DNA of 64,000 bases from Clostridium_AW sp040797845 (GCA_040797845.1 JBFNFA010000003.1:248001-312000), one strand, 5' to 3'. Positions 1 through 9,261 are shown, counted from the stretch's first letter. The notes: a model not told the origin generated them from the sequence alone. Translations and numbers: made by a program.

Positions 1-216
1 CCAACTAGAGTTATTACATCCACTGTTAAAATAACAAAGGCTCATTTAAGAAGACTTCCAGTGAGAACTAATGGTGCAGTTCCTAAAAATAAAATTGATG
101 AATGCATGGAGGTAATAAATTCTATCAATGTAGAATCACCAATAAAAGTTGGAGAGATTATTATTCCCAACATATTAGGGACAGGTATTGATTTAATTGC
201 AACAAGGGATATGTAA
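1..216 (+). CDS. DUF1667 family protein, C-terminal part
   Basis: The frame is open from the first base and ends with TAA at 214-216, so only the last 71 codons are present. The segment has the pattern of the DUF1667 C-terminus: an LPVRTNGAVPK stretch, then a section resembling 'SPIKVGEIIIPNILGTGID' and 'ATRD' at the very end. In complete proteins the N-terminus carries CxxC motifs, and the gene usually follows glycerol-3-phosphate dehydrogenase or FAD oxidoreductase genes; that part lies outside the window. An intrinsic terminator follows at once. Confidence 0.75.
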   Translation, partial: PTRVITSTVKITKAHLRRLPVRTNGAVPKNKIDECMEVINSINVESPIKVGEIIIPNILGTGIDLIATRDM

Positions 217-240
217 AAATATAATGGTTTTTATATTAAA

Positions 241-286
241 GTGAAGAGTAAATGATAAATCCTATCGTTTGCTTTTTCACTTTTTA
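241..286 (+). terminator. Intrinsic terminator after the DUF1667 gene
   Basis: Arms 241-257 and 263-280 pair (GTGAA outer stem with GU pairs further in) and are followed by TTTTTATTATTT. Confidence 0.6.
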
Positions 287-369
287 TTATTTATTGAGGA
301 GTGCCTCTGATATATAAATATTATTTCTTCGTAGCTTATTATATTTTAAAGCTTTTTTTACATTTTTTA

Positions 370-397
370 TTGTTAACATTTATTTAAAGTATATAAT
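370..397 (+). promoter_or_regulatory. Likely promoter of the ABC exporter pair at 468-4423
   Basis: TTGTTA (370-375), a 16-base spacer and TATAAT (392-397) lie 70 bases before the TTG start. Nothing else is recognised in 287-467. Confidence 0.45.
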
Positions 398-467
398 ATT
401 GATATTCTTTTGCCATGGACGTAAAATATAAAGAAGATAGTGTAATTAGATAAGGAGAAGATGGATT

Positions 468-1172
468 TTGAGCAAATATATTGAATTTAGGGATGTAAAA
501 AAGGTGTATAAAATGGGAGAGGTAAAAATTGAAGCTCTAAGTGGAGTTGACTTCTCTATTGACAAAGGGGAATTTGTTGTTGTTGCAGGAGCTAGTGGTG
601 CCGGTAAGAGTACAATATTAAACATATTAGGAGGCATGGATAAACCTACTAGTGGAAAAGTTATGGTGGATAATAATGAAGTTAATGCCTATTCAAATAA
701 GGAACTCATAACCTATAGAAGACACGATATAGGATTTGTATTTCAGTTTTATAATTTAGTACAAAATTTAACTGCCATTGAGAATTTAGAGCTAGCAACA
801 CAGATATGTAAAAATCCATTAGATATTGAAGAAACATTAGAAGCGGTAGGCCTTAGTGAGAGAAAAAAGAATTTCCCTGCTCAGCTATCAGGAGGAGAGC
901 AACAGAGGGTGGCAATAGCTAGAGCCTTAGCAAAAAACCCAAAACTCCTTCTTTGTGATGAGCCTACAGGAGCATTAGATTATAACACAGGAAAATCCAT
1001 ACTAAAACTTCTTCAGGATACCTGTAGGAAAATGGATATGACTGTGGTTGTAATTACTCATAATCTAGCAATAGCTCCAATGGGGGATAAAGTAATTAAG
1101 GTTAAAAACGGAAAAATTGAAAGTATAACTAAAAATGAAAATCCTACTCCAGTAGAAAGGATTGAGTGGTAG
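468..1172 (+). CDS. ABC transporter ATP-binding protein, LolD/MacB type
   Basis: A 234-residue ATPase that should power the FtsX-type permease encoded directly after it. Walker A is GASGAGKST (residues 41-49), followed by the Q-loop (FVFQFYN), signature LSGGEQQ, Walker B LLLCDEP and the switch histidine in VVITHN, all intact. The start is TTG at 468, placed after AAGGAG (452-457); the ATG at 461 is in another frame. The stop overlaps the GTG of the next gene, so the two are translationally coupled. The subfamily fits exporters of peptides or lipids, or mechanotransmission; the substrate is unknown. Confidence 0.9.
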   Translation: MSKYIEFRDVKKVYKMGEVKIEALSGVDFSIDKGEFVVVAGASGAGKSTILNILGGMDKPTSGKVMVDNNEVNAYSNKELITYRRHDIGFVFQFYNLVQNLTAIENLELATQICKNPLDIEETLEAVGLSERKKNFPAQLSGGEQQRVAIARALAKNPKLLLCDEPTGALDYNTGKSILKLLQDTCRKMDMTVVVITHNLAIAPMGDKVIKVKNGKIESITKNENPTPVERIEW

Positions 1173-4100
1173 TGCGCATAAATTCTTTAACAAAAGATAC
1201 CATAAGAGATATTAAAAAATCTTTAGGTAGGTTTACATCTATTTTAGCCATTGTAGCTTTAGGAGTAGCATTTTTTTCAGGACTAAAGATAGCCCCAGAG
1301 GATATGAAAATAACTGCTGATAAATACTATGATGATTATAATTTAATGGATGTTAGAGTTTTATCTACCCTTGGTTTAACTGAGGATGATGTGGATGAAA
1401 TAAGAAAAATTCCAGGGGTAAAGGGAGTTTTTGGAACTTACAGTATGGATGTGCTTACCCAACATGATGCTAAGGAAGTTGTACTAAAGGTACATGGTCT
1501 AACTTTAGATAAATTAAAAGATGATGATGAAGATTATATAAATAGAGTAAATTTAGTAGAAGGAAGATTGCCAGAAAAGTCTGGAGAGTGTGTAATAGAA
1601 AAAGGGAAAAATGATGCCATAGATGTTCCAGTAGGTTCTACCATAAAATTATATTCTGGTACAGATGATCCATTAAGTGATAGTCTCAAAGAGACAGAAT
1701 ATAAAGTTGTTGGAAAAGTGCAAACTCCATACTATTTATCCTTTGAAAAAGGTAGTAGTTCTATTGGTAATGGACAAATAAGAAATTTTATTATGGTTCC
1801 ACAGGAAGATTTTAAAATGCCTGCCTACACAGAGATTTTTGCTACTGTAGAGGGTGCTAAGGAAATAAACTCCTATAAGGATAGTTATTTTGATGTGGTA
1901 AGTAAAGTTACAGAAGATATAGAGAACCTAGCTGAATCTAGAGAAGAAATTAGATATGAAGAGGTTTTAAAAGAAGGTAAAGAGGACCTAGAAGAAGGTA
2001 AAGAAGAGTATACAAAGGAAAAAAAAGAGGCTGAAGAAAAGCTAGATAAAGCATTAAAAGAAATAGAAGATTCTAAAATAAAAATAAATAATTCAGAAAA
2101 AGATTTGCTTGAGCAGGAAAGAGCCTTTAATACCTCTATAAAGGAAGCTGAAGATAAAATAGCCAAGGGAGAAAATGATTTAATAAAAGGTGAAAAGGAG
2201 TTAGAAAGAAACCTTAAAGCTTTTAGCGAGAAGAAAATCTTAGCAGAAGAAGGTTTTAAAAAGGCTGAAGAAGAGCTGGCCAAGGGGCAACAGTCATTGT
2301 CTTTATTAGAAGGTAAAGTAGCTGAACTTGAAAATGCTATTAAAAATCCAGAATTGTCAGAGGAAGAAAGAAAAAAATTACAAGTAGAATTACAGACAAC
2401 TAAAGGAATGTTGCAAGGTACTAAGGATGAATTGGAAAAGGGAAAAAAGGAGCTAGAAGCAAAAAAAGCTGAGTTAGCTAAAGGGGAAGAGGAGCTAAAT
2501 AAATCAAAAGCTTTTCTAATATCCTCAAAAGATAAACTAGAGAAAGAAAAGTCAAATCTTCAAGAAGGAAAAAACAAGGCTCTTGCTGGATTTAAAGAGG
2601 GAAGAGATAAGATAGAAAGTGGAAAGAAAGAATTACTAAAAGGTGAGGAGGAGTATAAAAGCTCAAAAGCAAAAGCGGAGAAAGAGCTATCTAAGGCCAA
2701 AGACAAAATCGATGAAGGAGAAAAGAACTTAGAAAAAATTGAAAAACCTCAATGGTATGTATTAGATAGAAAAAGTCATTACTCCTATATGGATTATGGT
2801 GCTTCGGCAGATAGAATTGATGCTTTAGCAAAGGTCTTTCCAGTGTTTTTTGCCCTAGTGGCAGCATTAGTATGCCTTACTACTATGACAAGAATGGTAG
2901 ATGAGCAAAGAGTAAATATTGGAACTTTAAAAGCTCTAGGATACAAAAAAGGAGCAATAGCTTCAAAATATATATCTTATGCTTTAGTTGCTAGTACTTT
3001 AGGATGTATAATAGGTCTAGCTATAGGGTTTACTGTATTCCCAATAGTGGTATTCAATGCCTATGGAATAATGTATGTGTTACCACCGGTAATTACAAGC
3101 TTTAATATTCCGTTAGCGGTGACAATATCTCTAGCGGCCATAGCAGTAACCACGTTATCCGCCTTTTTTGCATGCTATAAGGAATTAGTAGAAACTCCGT
3201 CAGTATTAATGAGACCGAGAGCTCCAAAGGAAGGGAAGAGAATTCTTCTTGAGAGAATACCTTTTATTTGGAATAGGCTAAATTTTAGCGCTAAAGTTAC
3301 AACTAGAAATATTTTTAGATACAAAAAAAGATTCTTGATGACTGTATTTGGAATAGCAGGCTGTACGGCATTAATAGTGGCAGGCTTTGGAATAAAAGAT
3401 TCTATTAGAACTATTGTGGATAAACAATTTGGAGTTATATTTACCTATGATATGACTGTGAATTTAGAAAATAAGGCTAGCCAAAAAGAAAAAGAAGAAG
3501 CTATAGAATATATTTCAAAGGATAATAGAATATCCAGCTATGGATTAACCAGTCGTGAAAATGGAAGTCTTTCTTTAAATGAACAAGAAAAGAAGATTTC
3601 AATAGTAGCTCCAAAGGATGTAATAAGTATAGAAAATTTTATACATCTGCAAGGACGTAAAGATGAAAATCATATTCCAATCCCCTCTAAGGGAATTGTT
3701 ATTACAGAGAAGGTAGCAAATGATATAGGAGCAAAGGTTGGAGATGAAATAAATCTAATAAATAGTGAAGATAAGAAAGCTAAAGCTAAGGTAACTGGAA
3801 TTGCTGAAAACTATCTTTCTAACTATGCATATATATCTCCGGATTACTATGAAGAAATCTTTGGGAAGCCTGTAGAAATTAATGAAGTAATAGCTTCTTT
3901 GAAAGATACCTCTAAGGAGTTTGAAGATAATTTATCTAGAGATTTAATAGAAAAAGAGGGAATATCTAATGCAAGTTTTAATACTGCAATCAAAGAGAAT
4001 TTTGAAGATACCATAAGAAGTTTAAATTATGTAGTACTCGTTATGATTATCTCCGCTGGAGCTTTAGCTTTTGTAGTTTTATATAATCTAACTAATGTTA

Positions 4101-4423
4101 ATATTAGTGAAAGAATAAGAGAAATTGCAACGATAAAAGTTCTTGGTTTCTATGATAATGAGGTATCGGCGTATATTTATAAAGAAAACACAATTCTTAC
4201 CCTTATAGGAACTGCTTTTGGATTAATTATGGGAGTGTTTCTTCATAAATTTATAATGATTACAGTTGAAATGGAAAACATGATGTTTGGACGTTCACTA
4301 GATATAAAGAGCTTTGTAATTTCAGTAATACTAACCCTTGCATTTGCGGTTTTAGTTAACATTGCAATGTATTATAAGCTTAAAAATATTGAAATGGTTG
4401 AATCTCTTAAGTCGGTGGATTAG
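1166..4423 (+). CDS. FtsX-family ABC permease with long coiled-coil insertion
   Basis: A 1085-residue membrane protein partnered with the ATPase just upstream (7-base overlap). There is one N-terminal membrane helix (about residues 18-40), an extracytoplasmic region, then roughly residues 250-525 of Glu/Lys-rich heptads predicted to form a long coiled coil. Three more helices follow with the FtsX signature (MVDEQRVNIGTLKALGYKKG), then a second half with another extracytoplasmic domain and three C-terminal helices (ISERIREIATIKVLGFYDNE). This is the four-plus-four arrangement of large clostridial FtsX permeases. It starts at GTG 1166, or possibly GTG 1172. The coiled coil may reach into the wall; the substrate is unknown. 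Confidence 0.85.
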   Translation: MVVRINSLTKDTIRDIKKSLGRFTSILAIVALGVAFFSGLKIAPEDMKITADKYYDDYNLMDVRVLSTLGLTEDDVDEIRKIPGVKGVFGTYSMDVLTQHDAKEVVLKVHGLTLDKLKDDDEDYINRVNLVEGRLPEKSGECVIEKGKNDAIDVPVGSTIKLYSGTDDPLSDSLKETEYKVVGKVQTPYYLSFEKGSSSIGNGQIRNFIMVPQEDFKMPAYTEIFATVEGAKEINSYKDSYFDVVSKVTEDIENLAESREEIRYEEVLKEGKEDLEEGKEEYTKEKKEAEEKLDKALKEIEDSKIKINNSEKDLLEQERAFNTSIKEAEDKIAKGENDLIKGEKELERNLKAFSEKKILAEEGFKKAEEELAKGQQSLSLLEGKVAELENAIKNPELSEEERKKLQVELQTTKGMLQGTKDELEKGKKELEAKKAELAKGEEELNKSKAFLISSKDKLEKEKSNLQEGKNKALAGFKEGRDKIESGKKELLKGEEEYKSSKAKAEKELSKAKDKIDEGEKNLEKIEKPQWYVLDRKSHYSYMDYGASADRIDALAKVFPVFFALVAALVCLTTMTRMVDEQRVNIGTLKALGYKKGAIASKYISYALVASTLGCIIGLAIGFTVFPIVVFNAYGIMYVLPPVITSFNIPLAVTISLAAIAVTTLSAFFACYKELVETPSVLMRPRAPKEGKRILLERIPFIWNRLNFSAKVTTRNIFRYKKRFLMTVFGIAGCTALIVAGFGIKDSIRTIVDKQFGVIFTYDMTVNLENKASQKEKEEAIEYISKDNRISSYGLTSRENGSLSLNEQEKKISIVAPKDVISIENFIHLQGRKDENHIPIPSKGIVITEKVANDIGAKVGDEINLINSEDKKAKAKVTGIAENYLSNYAYISPDYYEEIFGKPVEINEVIASLKDTSKEFEDNLSRDLIEKEGISNASFNTAIKENFEDTIRSLNYVVLVMIISAGALAFVVLYNLTNVNISERIREIATIKVLGFYDNEVSAYIYKENTILTLIGTAFGLIMGVFLHKFIMITVEMENMMFGRSLDIKSFVISVILTLAFAVLVNIAMYYKLKNIEMVESLKSVD

Positions 4424-4489
4424 TACCTCTAGGTATTACTAGAAAAGCAGAGCAAGTATTTAAAAATTAATAAGAAATATAAGTAATTT

Positions 4490-4524
4490 AATTGGACAGA
4501 TGCATTACATCTGTCCAATTTTTA
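4490..4524. terminator. Bidirectional terminator between convergent genes
   Basis: Perfect 13-bp arms 4490-4502 and 4508-4520 with a 5-base loop; T-rich on the plus strand, and A-rich upstream so it can also serve the minus-strand gene. Confidence 0.8.
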
Positions 4525-4539
4525 TTATATAGTTACTTA

Positions 4540-5349
4540 TTACTTGAATTTAAAAGTTTGAGTGTAGGGAGGTGGCATTAAACTAACATCTTTAGGAGCA
4601 GTATAAACTTTATCTATGATAGTGCCATAATTATCTTTATCATTTTTAATTGCATCTAGAACTCTATTAGCTACATCTAATCCTAAGTTATACCCTTCAG
4701 ATAGATCAAGGGGATAATGCACCCCGGCATAAAGTCTAGAGATACTGCATTCCTTAGCCAATTCAGTTAATCTCTCTTTTTCTGCAGGGAAAAAATGAGA
4801 TAATATCCCTGCGAAACATCCAGCACTAACGGCATGGCCAGCAGGATAACTTGGATGCTCAGGAGTTTTTAAATATGGAGTAAAACAAGGGTCATATTGA
4901 ACAGGCCTTGGAATTTGGAAGGCATACTTATAATACCAACATATAACCATAGCATCATTATTAGCATTGGAAGCAATACTATAAAGCCTTGAAGCGGACA
5001 CTGCTGGAACACCATAGGCATTAATGAGTGTTTGAAGAATTGGTATAAGTTGATTTTGAGGTACTCCAGCTCCCCAATAGCTAGCAATAGTCTTTTCAGC
5101 ATCTGTTAAATGGTAAGAGGTCTCAATTACTTTATTTAACTCACTATGAGGAAAGTCCATTGAAATATCAGGAGTTTTTATATTAAAAGCAATATCATTG
5201 CCATTTAAATCTGTAAATCCACCATTAGGAGATCTTTTAAAATAATATAAAGGCCAACTGCCCCCTGAAGGGGTTTCTCCTAAAGAAGTAAACTCATTTC
5301 CTGGGTAAGAAATCTTGTCCCATCTATTTTCTGTACTGCAGTGACACAT
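4540..5349 (-). CDS. Vanadium-dependent haloperoxidase / PAP2-like protein
   Basis: A 269-residue protein with all three motifs of the haloperoxidase/type 2 phosphatidic acid phosphatase superfamily: KX6RP (KYAFQIPRP), PSxxxGH (PSYPAGHAVSAG) and SRxxxGxHxxxD (SRLYAGVHYPLD). These residues bind vanadate or phosphate. There is no signal peptide and no row of membrane helices, so it is a soluble protein closer to the vanadium haloperoxidase branch than to membrane PAP2 lipid phosphatases. Whether it holds vanadate or acts as an acid phosphatase cannot be decided from sequence. It stands alone between a terminator and a divergent promoter region. The start follows AGGAGG (complement of 5355-5360). 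Confidence 0.8.
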   Translation of the reverse strand: MCHCSTENRWDKISYPGNEFTSLGETPSGGSWPLYYFKRSPNGGFTDLNGNDIAFNIKTPDISMDFPHSELNKVIETSYHLTDAEKTIASYWGAGVPQNQLIPILQTLINAYGVPAVSASRLYSIASNANNDAMVICWYYKYAFQIPRPVQYDPCFTPYLKTPEHPSYPAGHAVSAGCFAGILSHFFPAEKERLTELAKECSISRLYAGVHYPLDLSEGYNLGLDVANRVLDAIKNDKDNYGTIIDKVYTAPKDVSLMPPPYTQTFKFK

Positions 5350-5559
5350 AAAATTTTCCTCCTAAATATTAAAAAATTAACAAGGGTAGATACCCTTATT
5401 TATATACTATGTGGAAGGATTTGAACAGTTTCATGGTTAAAATAATATTTTATATATAATAGTTTATTTTGGTAGTTATATTTAGAATTACGGCGAATAA
5501 AGTTATAGTAATGTAATTTTGTAGAGAGTTTCATGAGTATTATATGAGGGGTGTATTAT

Positions 5560-7569
5560 ATGGGATGGTCCAAATACACTGAGGACAATATCGAGATGCA
5601 ATTAGAGAGATTGGAAAGGTTAGAGAAACCCAAGGAAAAAGAAAAATCACATAATCAATCCCATGGTGGTAATAAAAACAATAATAAGATTAGTTTAAGG
5701 GAGAAAAATTATTTAATACTTCAATTATGTAAAGAAGATAAAGAGGGTACGGAGTCTGCATTGGACAATATTTTAAAGGGAATTACTACAGAAGAATTGA
5801 GAGAAGACTTTAAAGAAGGAATAATAAAATTATATGAGAGTGATTATTTACCATGTCACTATTTGGTTAACAATAGTGTGGAGTTTAAGGAAGAAAAAAA
5901 CATAGTAACTAAGGAAGAAGAAGAAGTAGCAGCTCTATATGAAACTATTATATATCCCTTGCAAATGAATATAAAAAATACTTTAGCTGATGATTTTAAA
6001 AATTTAGAGGAGGAAATAAGCTTAAAGGATATAGAAAAAATCATATTAAAGTATGCTTTGCCGTATAAGGGATTTATAGAAGAGGAGTTTATATTTTATT
6101 GTAGTAAATTACTAGATAATATGCAGCATATGGAAAAATATATGCTAATCAAAATTATTTTTAAAAATAACTTTCTAAGCTATAAAAAAGAAAGTATTGA
6201 AACTTGTTTAAACATATTAGAAGAGAACTCCGATCTTTTAGACAATGAACATATATATACATTAATAGATTGGTCAAAAAAATCAGAGAATAACATTAAA
6301 GTAAGAATTATAAAAATCCTATGTGAAGAAATAAAAAGAACGGATGAATATAAGGCTATAATGGAAGAAAATTATTATAAAAGGTTTAATAATATGGTGG
6401 CAATACTATCAATGAATTATCTACCACTTGAAAAAGGCATAAATTATGCAAAGGGCATCAGTGGTAAAATAGAGGAGGTTGAATTTAAAGAGGAACTAAG
6501 ATTTTTAGTGAAGGAAGGCTTGGTTGGAAGAAAACTATATATTTTAGCAAACTTATTTCAAGTGAAAACCAAAGAAGAAAGAAAGCTAGTCAAAAAGATA
6601 AATGCTGAAAATATTTTATTAGTAAGAAAGCATTTCCCAGATATATATAAAAGCATGGTTATGAAAAAAATTAGAAAAGCTGAAAAAGATAAGAATTTAC
6701 CTCAGCTAATAGTATTGCTCAATAATAATGCAGGGGCAGAATTTTATGATGAGCTATTCCATAAGGTATATAAAGGCATACCTAAGAGAAGTGAAAATTT
6801 AATATCATTTCTAAAAGATGGTAATATTCAAGGAGAACAGAGAAATGAAATCAATAGAGAAATCTATAGTTTAATAAAAAAAGAAAACTTTAAGAAGGTA
6901 GATACTGAAATTATTGATTTTTTTATAAGAGAAGAGCTAGATAGTTTTGAATTATTTGTAAGAGTTAATAGTGAGCTAAAAAAATATCTTTTAAATAGCT
7001 GGTGTAAAACAAATAAAAAATATAAAGTAAAAGAGATCATTTTGGTTTTATTGAAGAAATATACTTCTTATGAGGATCAGATTACAATATATAATAATTA
7101 TTATATTGAATATGAACTAGAGGATATTGAAATATTCAACATAATAAGCAATAGGGTTTATCAACATGTGGTATATTTAATTTTGGAAAGAAAACTATTA
7201 GAGGGAAAGGACGTAGAGGAGAGAGATATAGAAGAAATATCAAATCTATTTATGGAATTTAATTTAACGGAAAGATTTATTTATGACAAATGGCTATTTG
7301 CCAATACAGAGAAGAACATAAAAAGAAGTATATTAAAAACTATACTATCCTTTAAAAAACCTATGGAAATTTATGATGAACTAAAAAGCTTTCTTTATGG
7401 ACTGTATATAGAAAATAATGTTGAAGAATTGGAAGAAAATATAGATTTTATAGTGGAGGCCTTAGAGGAGAAGAGCGAATTATATCATACCTTTAAGGAA
7501 GTTTTGGAAGAACAAGATACCATAGTGAATAAAACAATAACTATGCTAGAAGAAAAACTGAATCTGTAA
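5560..7569 (+). CDS. Large hydrophilic helical protein of unknown function
   Basis: About 669 residues, rich in Lys, Glu, Leu and Ile, with no signal peptide, membrane segment or motif I recognise. The N-terminus MGWSKYTEDN is followed by a low-complexity Lys/Asn/His linker (about residues 27-50) and then continuous amphipathic helix-like sequence resembling alpha-solenoid repeats. ATG 5560 fits the GAGGGG ribosome site (5546-5551) better than GTG 5551. It has its own terminator and no operon partner. It could be a scaffold or a cytosolic structural protein; I assign no function. Confidence 0.7.
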   Translation: MGWSKYTEDNIEMQLERLERLEKPKEKEKSHNQSHGGNKNNNKISLREKNYLILQLCKEDKEGTESALDNILKGITTEELREDFKEGIIKLYESDYLPCHYLVNNSVEFKEEKNIVTKEEEEVAALYETIIYPLQMNIKNTLADDFKNLEEEISLKDIEKIILKYALPYKGFIEEEFIFYCSKLLDNMQHMEKYMLIKIIFKNNFLSYKKESIETCLNILEENSDLLDNEHIYTLIDWSKKSENNIKVRIIKILCEEIKRTDEYKAIMEENYYKRFNNMVAILSMNYLPLEKGINYAKGISGKIEEVEFKEELRFLVKEGLVGRKLYILANLFQVKTKEERKLVKKINAENILLVRKHFPDIYKSMVMKKIRKAEKDKNLPQLIVLLNNNAGAEFYDELFHKVYKGIPKRSENLISFLKDGNIQGEQRNEINREIYSLIKKENFKKVDTEIIDFFIREELDSFELFVRVNSELKKYLLNSWCKTNKKYKVKEIILVLLKKYTSYEDQITIYNNYYIEYELEDIEIFNIISNRVYQHVVYLILERKLLEGKDVEERDIEEISNLFMEFNLTERFIYDKWLFANTEKNIKRSILKTILSFKKPMEIYDELKSFLYGLYIENNVEELEENIDFIVEALEEKSELYHTFKEVLEEQDTIVNKTITMLEEKLNL

Positions 7570-7579
7570 AGTCATTCTT

Positions 7580-7628
7580 AGGTTCAGGTGGAGTTTGATT
7601 ATAAAAAACACTCTCTCCATCTGAACCT
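7580..7628 (+). terminator. Hairpin of a dispersed GGTGGAG/CTCCA palindrome family, terminator of the 5560 gene
   Basis: Arms 7580-7593 (AGGTTCAGGTGGAG) and 7615-7628 pair over 14 positions with one GU. Core sequence and layout recur at 33662-33710 and, more diverged, at 8322-8355. There is no strong T-run, so termination is possible but not certain. Confidence 0.55.
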
Positions 7629-7761
7629 TAATATATTTAATAAAAATGATATATTTAAGTAGTTTATGGGAAACATTTAAGCTAGAGAAATAAATTGTAT
7701 CAGTTTATATAAATATATAATATCCTATATAGTAGAAAGTATATGTGAAGGGAATAAATTA

Positions 7762-8259
7762 ATGAAAAGAAAAGGTCTAAATGATATATATTTTGATGTA
7801 GAACATCACAAATATTGCATAGAAGATAATTCTTATGAAGAAAGTGAATTAAAGCTACCTCACTCCAAACTTGGTATAGCTTCATTTGCTTTTGCATTAG
7901 TAGGTATTGTCCTTTTTATTATATCTATTATTCTTTTAGTTAAAACTAATAATCAAGGAGCATATCAAGAAATTACCTCTTCAGATATTAAGGGAACTAT
8001 TTTGTTGTTAATAAGTGGTGTATTAAGTTTTGTAGGTATAGGATTAGGTGTGGCTGGAATGATAACTAAAAATAGAAAAAAGATTTTCCCTGCCATAGGG
8101 ATTATAATGAATTTATTAATAGCATTATATTTCATTGCCATAATAATATCTGCAATTTCAAGTTTAGAAGAGGAACAATATGAATATAAATCAATACAGG
8201 TTAATTCTAATAGATATGTATATTCTATAGCCAATAAATATAATTACAAAAATAGTTGA
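7762..8259 (+). CDS. DUF4190-like small membrane protein
   Basis: A 165-residue protein with a charged cytoplasmic N-terminus of about 35 residues, then three hydrophobic segments (about 38-60, 78-100 and 112-132) and a polar tail. The segments 'SKLGIASFAFALVGIVLF' and 'GLGVAGMITKNRKKIFPAIG' have the repeated Gly-rich helix pattern of DUF4190 proteins. ATG 7762 is preceded by GAAGGGA at good spacing. It is a single gene; function unknown. Confidence 0.65.
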   Translation: MKRKGLNDIYFDVEHHKYCIEDNSYEESELKLPHSKLGIASFAFALVGIVLFIISIILLVKTNNQGAYQEITSSDIKGTILLLISGVLSFVGIGLGVAGMITKNRKKIFPAIGIIMNLLIALYFIAIIISAISSLEEEQYEYKSIQVNSNRYVYSIANKYNYKNS

Positions 8260-8321
8260 TATGAAATTATTAATAAAATGAAATAATACACTGATTATAT
8301 TCTGTTAAAGGATATTTATAT

Positions 8322-8360
8322 AGCTTTAGGTGGAGTTTATATACCGCCTAGAGCTTTTAT
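8322..8360 (+). terminator. Terminator hairpin after the DUF4190-like gene
   Basis: Arms 8322-8333 and 8344-8355 pair with two GU pairs and are followed by TTTTATTATG. It is a diverged relative of the palindrome at 7580-7628. Confidence 0.6.
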
Positions 8361-8397
8361 TATGTGTAATATTTTTAGAGCATACAATTTAAATTCA

Positions 8398-8451
8398 TTG
8401 ACAAATCTAATTAAGAGATATATTATTTAATTAAGTAATTACTTAATTAAA
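8398..8451 (+). promoter_or_regulatory. arsR promoter with perfect 26-bp operator palindrome
   Basis: TTGACA (8398-8403), exactly 17 bases, then TATTAT (8421-8426) form a strong promoter. A perfect 26-bp palindrome (8426-8451, half-site TTTAATTAAGTAA) begins on the -10 and covers the start site. This is the classic position for a repressor that blocks open-complex formation. The obvious ligand is the ArsR protein encoded directly downstream, which would make the operon autoregulated. Confidence 0.75.
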
Positions 8452-8467
8452 ATTTAGGAGAATGAAA

Positions 8468-8833
8468 ATGGATTATGTAGTGCAGATATTCAAGGCGCTA
8501 GGAGATGAAACTAGATTAAAAATACTAATTATACTTTCAAGAAGAAAAATTTGTGCTAAAGGAATTGCTAAACACTTAAATATATCTGAAGCAGCGATTT
8601 CCCAACATTTGAAAATTCTTAGAGAGGCTGGAATCATAACAGGTGAGAAGGTTGGATATTATGTACACTACAAATTACAAGAATTAGTTCTTGAAGAAGT
8701 AGTAGATTTTATTAATAAAATTAATAGTAGTCATGACTTAGTTGATTGCAAATTAGGTGTAAATATACCTAAGGATTGCAGAGTAGATTGCAAGGTCAAC
8801 AAGATTAAATGTTGTCAAGAATTTTCAAAGTAA
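8468..8833 (+). CDS. ArsR-family winged-helix repressor
   Basis: About 121 residues with a typical ArsR winged helix: LGDETRLKILIILSRR, the recognition helix region (LNISEAAISQHLKILREAG) and the wing (GEKVGYYVHYKL). The C-terminus has five cysteines in the last 30 residues (a DCK, DCR, DCK, KCC pattern), suggesting metal, thiol or Fe-S sensing. ATG 8468 is seven bases from AGGAG (8456-8460), whereas ATG 8462 is too close. It very likely binds the palindrome in its own promoter and is co-transcribed with the NifX-like gene that follows. Confidence 0.85.
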   Translation: MDYVVQIFKALGDETRLKILIILSRRKICAKGIAKHLNISEAAISQHLKILREAGIITGEKVGYYVHYKLQELVLEEVVDFINKINSSHDLVDCKLGVNIPKDCRVDCKVNKIKCCQEFSK

Positions 8834-8887
8834 ATTAAATCACTGTAGAGTAAGTTACAGTAGATATTGATGAAAGGAGAATATAAT

Positions 8888-9256
8888 ATGAAAGTGTGTA
8901 TTCCAGTGAAGGAAAATAAGGGATTAGATAGTGTTGCTTTTAACCATTTTGGTTCAGCGCCATTTTTTCTAATTTATGACTTAGAGAAGGAAGAAGTAAA
9001 AGTTATTGAAAACGGAGATTTACATCATGAACATGGTATGTGTCAACCACTTAAAGCAATTGGAGGAGAAAATATTGATGCAATTTTAGTAGGTGGCATA
9101 GGTGCAGGAGCATTGATGAAATTGAACAATCAAGGAATAAAGGTATATAAAGTTAATAAGGATACATTAGCTCAAAACATAGAATTGTTAAAAAGAAATG
9201 AACTGCCAGAGTTCTCAGCAAATCATAGCTGTAATCACCATGGCTGTAGTCATTAA
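8888..9256 (+). CDS. NifX/NifB-like iron-molybdenum cofactor-binding family protein
   Basis: About 122 residues. The start MKVCIPVKENKGLDS, the FNHFGSAPFFLIYD segment and IDAILVGGIGAGALMKL are characteristic of the dinitrogenase iron-molybdenum cofactor biosynthesis fold (NifX, NafY, the NifB C-terminus). The Cys/His-rich tail (HSCNHHGCSH) is a probable metal site. No nif genes lie nearby. Such stand-alone proteins are often linked to Fe-S or metal handling, which agrees with the Cys-rich ArsR upstream. Start ATG 8888 follows AAAGGAGA (8873-8880). Confidence 0.8.
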   Translation: MKVCIPVKENKGLDSVAFNHFGSAPFFLIYDLEKEEVKVIENGDLHHEHGMCQPLKAIGGENIDAILVGGIGAGALMKLNNQGIKVYKVNKDTLAQNIELLKRNELPEFSANHSCNHHGCSH

Positions 9257-9261
9257 ACCAC

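Noticed and set aside
1885..2283. Serine-rich minus-strand frame of 132 codons
   Set aside because: A mirror of the Glu/Lys-rich coiled coil of the FtsX gene; no ribosome site.
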